DNA of 64,000 nt from Gaertneriomyces semiglobifer. Its lineage: Eukaryota; Chytridiomycota; Chytridiomycetes; Spizellomycetales; Spizellomycetaceae. The notes beneath the pieces were generated by a model, which was not told the DNA's origin, did not search any database, and worked only from the letters and a program-made list of their open reading frames with translations. Each line of letters begins with the position of its first letter. The first letter of the stretch is position 1. The stretch is from assembly GCA_025558075.1 (NCBI GenBank), contig JAHLKF010000026.1, positions 62,001 to 126,000 on the forward strand. Reading direction: 5' to 3'. A program made the translations under genes and the position numbers. Below, in pieces: positions 60,984-64,000 of the stretch.

Positions 60984-61691
60984 TTACTCATCCATATCCA
61001 TCATATTGGACTCTGCTTCTTCGGATGGCTCCTCGTCAGTCAGTTCTTCAATGCGGCAAACTCCAACGTCTTCAATTTCGGGGGGCGTCCAGCGTCCACC
61101 ATTATATAGAACCATATCGCCACGAGCAGGTGATGGTAATCTGCTCCAATCCCTCATAATATCCGTATCCCCTGAGACTTCACTCAGATGTTTGCGGAGG
61201 TACTCGTCTATATGCAGTGATGGTGAAGTGTCACACGACGAGCGATATGGAACAAGAGCTAGTTGAGTCGTATCAGCCACGGGTGTCGGAAGACTGTCGG
61301 TATACACATTCGAGGTTGCTTGGGTAGTTATTGGGGACACAGGGACGGTGACGTCCGAGATTCGTGATCGCTTATGAGCAGGATGCAAGTCTGCTGGGAC
61401 TATATCATCGTCCGTATCCGCCTCGTTCTCTTCCAGGCGTCTTTTGACGCCGAACTTCAGTGGAATTGGATTTTGCGATGTTCTGATGCGTTTCGGACCA
61501 TTATGTGGTCGAAGGCTGTAATCCGGTATAGATGTAACAGGTAAATTATCGTCCAGCGCATCCCAAGCTCGCTTTCGACCAGTGCTAAACATTCCAAAAG
61601 ATCCTGAGGGCGGGCAAGATGCGGGAGGAGGAGCGCACGAACGGAGCGGAGAGAAATCGCCGAACCTCAACGGGGCAGCTGCTGCAGTCAT
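60984..61691 (-). CDS. Uncharacterised basic/acidic protein, probably nuclear
   Basis: 235 aa from the ATG at 61691; the frame is open to an ATG at 61784, which would add a hydrophobic N-terminal stretch (LSFVIYCGFYILS). Several basic clusters look like nuclear signals (GRKRAWDAL, PKRIRTSQNPIPLKFGVKRR, HKRSRISD). The C-terminus is acidic (IEELTDEEPSEEAESNMMDM) after a small folded-looking patch (LHIDEYLRKHLSEVSGD, GDMVLYNGGRWTPPE). No family recognised. Confidence 0.55.
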   Translation of the reverse strand: MTAAAAPLRFGDFSPLRSCAPPPASCPPSGSFGMFSTGRKRAWDALDDNLPVTSIPDYSLRPHNGPKRIRTSQNPIPLKFGVKRRLEENEADTDDDIVPADLHPAHKRSRISDVTVPVSPITTQATSNVYTDSLPTPVADTTQLALVPYRSSCDTSPSLHIDEYLRKHLSEVSGDTDIMRDWSRLPSPARGDMVLYNGGRWTPPEIEDVGVCRIEELTDEEPSEEAESNMMDMDE

Positions 61692-61784
61692 CGATAGTAT
61701 ATAAAAGCCACAATAAATTACAAAGGACAGCTCACAACGAGCTCCAGCAGCAACGAGTGGGACAGGAACCTCTCCAAAAGGCAC

Positions 61785-63061
61785 CTGGGCTTAAATACGC
61801 TACCCCAGTAGGCACCCTATTCGCTTTGCGAAGAGACTTCGAGGAAACCCTCGTTGTTTCGGCATGTTTCGATCGTGTTCTTGACGCGTTCATTTCTGTT
61901 ATCAAATACACGTCGGCGTTGCTTACTTTATTCGAAGGCACAGTCATGGGACTGGATGTCCGCCTTTTCTTTAAAACACACGGTGGTTCGCTGTTGCGCT
62001 TCATCTTCAACAAACTATGAACGGCAGGCAATCAACCATTTCATCTCTCTACGCACGATGTTAATGGTCAAACCTGAACGGAGAGAAGTTATGACGCCGC
62101 TTCATTGGCCGGTCAGCCTTTTTCGGTGCTGGTTGGCAATAAAGGTCCTCGCACATCATGTTCGTCCAAGCATTTTTAAAAGTGCGGGCGTAATATATGT
62201 TCTGAGAAATTTCACTAAACCATCCACGATGTTTGGGAAGCAACGTTAGCGCTTGCACTCCTCCGCTTCATCGAGTTAATAACAACTTCATGGACCTTTC
62301 CGGGGTCCAGTCAGAGTCGCCCGGGTCGGATGCTAGACCCGCAGTGTCCCAATGGCAAATGCGCAAGCTCGTGCTCGTAGTTATTTAAATTGTCTGCCAA
62401 AATGCAAGTTTTCCAAACAGTCACAAGGATAGCCTCATGAAATGGGAAACCTTCCAGCGACCTATCATCCTCATCACTTCGTAACGAATTCTCACCAGAG
62501 TTTCGGATAATTTCTACCTTTTGTCAAGTCCTCTGACCTCCATGGGCATACCACACCTCGTCCTCATGTACTTCAGGTTATGAGATACACCTCTGTCCAC
62601 CCGAATATTGTTGGTTCGCAAGCCAAAGCGAGCGTGATATCATAATCGTACGAATACTCGGGTTGGCAAACTAGTCGGAACCATCGTCTACAATAGCCGT
62701 ATCACTGCGAGTGCAAGGCGCCAAGTGCACACTTGCATGGTACCCGCGAGTCTCTTGTTTGACATAGCCATCCGTAGGCCATGCACATGGCTCATCAACC
62801 GTACCACCGCTACCGGACTACCATCATCATAACGGTTCTCTTGCTCGTCCGATGTAGACTGTACTCGCGGGAAGTCATTCGTTGGCGGGTGAGTTCATCT
62901 CGTGCAGCTGGACGCTGTTTTCATTTGCTCTGCTGCATTCTCCGATGCATGATTCCTGTAATCGGAAAGTTAGGCAGTGAGAGGAAGCTGTCGTCCCAAA
63001 ATTCACAAAAACAGATCAGGCCAACCGGTTCTCCATGCAGTGAGGGTAAGAACTGGACAGG
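61785..63061. other. Long intergenic region, nothing recognised
   Basis: About 1.3 kb with short ORFs only (for example 61619-62020 and 61854-62249, plus strand) that have no protein-like features or splice logic I could support. No RNA or repeat seen. Confidence 0.35.
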
Positions 63062-63456
63062 ATGGAGGAAGACGGAAATAAAAGCTATTCACAATCTTTT
63101 ATGCGTTCGTTTACGTCTGGCTCGCTGAAAATCGCAGGCGACGCGTCGACGCCAGGTCCGACTCAACAAGCCCCTCAATTCAACCCCCGACGTTTTTTTG
63201 ACAGCAATGGTTCAGTATAGCCTTACCATCAGAGCATCAGACAACCCAGTTGTACTTTTCCGAAACGGTTCCTCAGACAAAGTCAATTGGGGACCTGCTA
63301 TCTCTGACTGGGATGACTCAGCATGCAAACGCTTTCTCCTTTATCGCGCCAGCGACGGATCATCTCGGATGGGTCTGGTATTGAGTAAATAGCGGTAAAC
63401 AGGATGTGGATCTATGTTTGCAGGTCCTGAGCACAAGCCCTCGATGATGACGTTGA
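63062..63456 (+). CDS. Tentative small spliced gene
   Basis: An ATG at 63062, preceded in frame by a stop, opens MEEDGNKSYSQSFMRSF and runs to FFDSNGS. A GT-AG intron of about 35 nt (63217-63251) would join it to a protein-like exon (LYFSETVPQTKSIGDLL, LTGMTQHANAFSFIAPATDH, LGW). A further intron, 63376 to about 63423, would add a short end. The intron sizes and the 3' end are uncertain and no family is recognised, so only part of this may be real. Confidence 0.3.
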
Positions 63457-63539
63457 GTAAGGAGCAAGAGTTTAGAAATCCCAGACGTCTATTGAGTATG
63501 AACGAAACGTGCTACTATGTTTAGCCGGCGGACTTCGAA

Positions 63540-63944
63540 AGTGTAAAAACACGGTGCTATCCCGCCAGATCTCACGAACCCCAGTTATGCCATTGTTCTG
63601 GCTGGGACGCCCTATTCAAATTCAATACTTGATGACTCGGCCCCATGAGCGCATGTTCTATTTTGATGTGCCAGGACGGCGGATATTTTCAGCAACAGGG
63701 CAGGTGTGGTCCCCGGTGCCCTTCGCAATCAGAGGGAGCGTCGATGAGGAGGCATGCTGGGCTATATAAGGGCGGAGGATTCGGCAATCCCTTTGGCTTT
63801 GGAAGTATACCGACTTAGTGGAACGTGAAGGCACGTAATAGTATCTGTGATATTTTTTGGGTAACCGTAGCAGATACACTGGAGTAGTGGATCGGTTGGA
63901 AAGCTGATATCTCGTCTGAAGAGTTATATCCACCAAAATCTATA
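63540..63944. promoter_or_regulatory. Upstream region of the gene at the right edge
   Basis: Contains a TATA-like GCTATATAAGG at about 63761-63771. That is about 175 bp before the next ATG, so it is a weak promoter candidate. No gene recognised. Confidence 0.3.
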
Positions 63945-64000
63945 ATGTCAACGATGACCGACAACATGGTGGAGTCGCCATCGCCGCTGCCGTCGCCGCG
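63945..64000 (+). CDS. Start of a gene running off the window
   Basis: An ATG opens a frame (MSTMTDNMVESPSPLPSP) that is still open at the last base. Low-complexity Ser/Pro-rich N-terminus; the product cannot be judged. Confidence 0.35.
   Translation, partial: MSTMTDNMVESPSPLPSP

Noticed and set aside
62781..63128. 115-aa plus-strand ORF
   Set aside because: Arg/Cys-rich composition typical of a random frame. It overlaps the better-supported small exon at 63062 in another frame.

Overview
This window reads as nuclear DNA of a zoosporic (flagellated), early-diverging fungus, most likely a chytrid-type lineage. The fungal call rests on an intact LYS2-type alpha-aminoadipate reductase (the fungal lysine pathway), a PIK1-type PI 4-kinase, a Dlt1-like protein and a hybrid histidine kinase. 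The flagellum call rests on two dynein light chains (Tctex and roadblock) and an EFCAB10-like RIIa/EF-hand protein. Genes are dense, on both strands, and most are cut by short GT-AG introns of about 50-80 nt. I worked out exon joins by matching reading phase and family homology by eye; none is backed by transcripts.

Layout. 0.2-8.6 kb (+): PI4-kinase PIK1, an FRE/FRO-type ferric reductase, and an unrecognised 604-aa protein. 8.9-12.2 kb (-): a large protein with an SYCP2-like N-terminus and a coiled-coil C-terminus, best explained as a meiotic chromosome-axis core (Red1/SYCP2 class). 12.5-13.7 kb (+): RPA32. 14.0-19.1 kb (-): Tctex dynein light chain, an NRAMP metal transporter and a secreted subtilisin. 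20.6-21.8 kb (+): ALY/REF mRNA export adaptor. 22.2-26.3 kb (-): LYS2. 26.9-27.7 kb (+): stand-alone SRA1-domain protein. 28.0-34.2 kb (-): TBC RabGAP, roadblock dynein light chain and an App1-like lipid phosphatase. 34.8-37.7 kb (+): coiled-coil/penta-EF-hand protein and Dlt1-like protein. 38.0-43.3 kb (-): Ubp12/USP15-type deubiquitinase. 44.3-45.0 kb (+): p23 co-chaperone with a GGM tract. 45.1-54.5 kb (-): AT-hook/zinc-finger protein, triple-PAS hybrid histidine kinase and a 1396-aa helical protein. 55.0-57.4 kb: divergent glyoxalase II (-) and METTL2-type tRNA methyltransferase (+) separated by 89 bp. 57.9-64 kb: an uncharacterised protein (+), the EFCAB10-like protein (-), a nuclear-looking protein (-), a tentative small gene (+), and the first codons of a gene leaving the window (+).

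The genes are mainly housekeeping and do not form one pathway cluster. Recurring themes are phosphoinositide/Rab trafficking (PIK1, TBC, App1, SRA1/Sec31-like), dynein/cilium biology, metal handling (ferric reductase, NRAMP) and meiosis/replication (axis protein, RPA32). I found no transposon, CRISPR array or rRNA, and no credible complete tRNA. The most interesting item is the SYCP2-like axis protein, because axis cores diverge so fast that they are easily missed in fungi. Next come the coiled-coil penta-EF-hand fusion and the RIIa/EF-hand ciliary protein.
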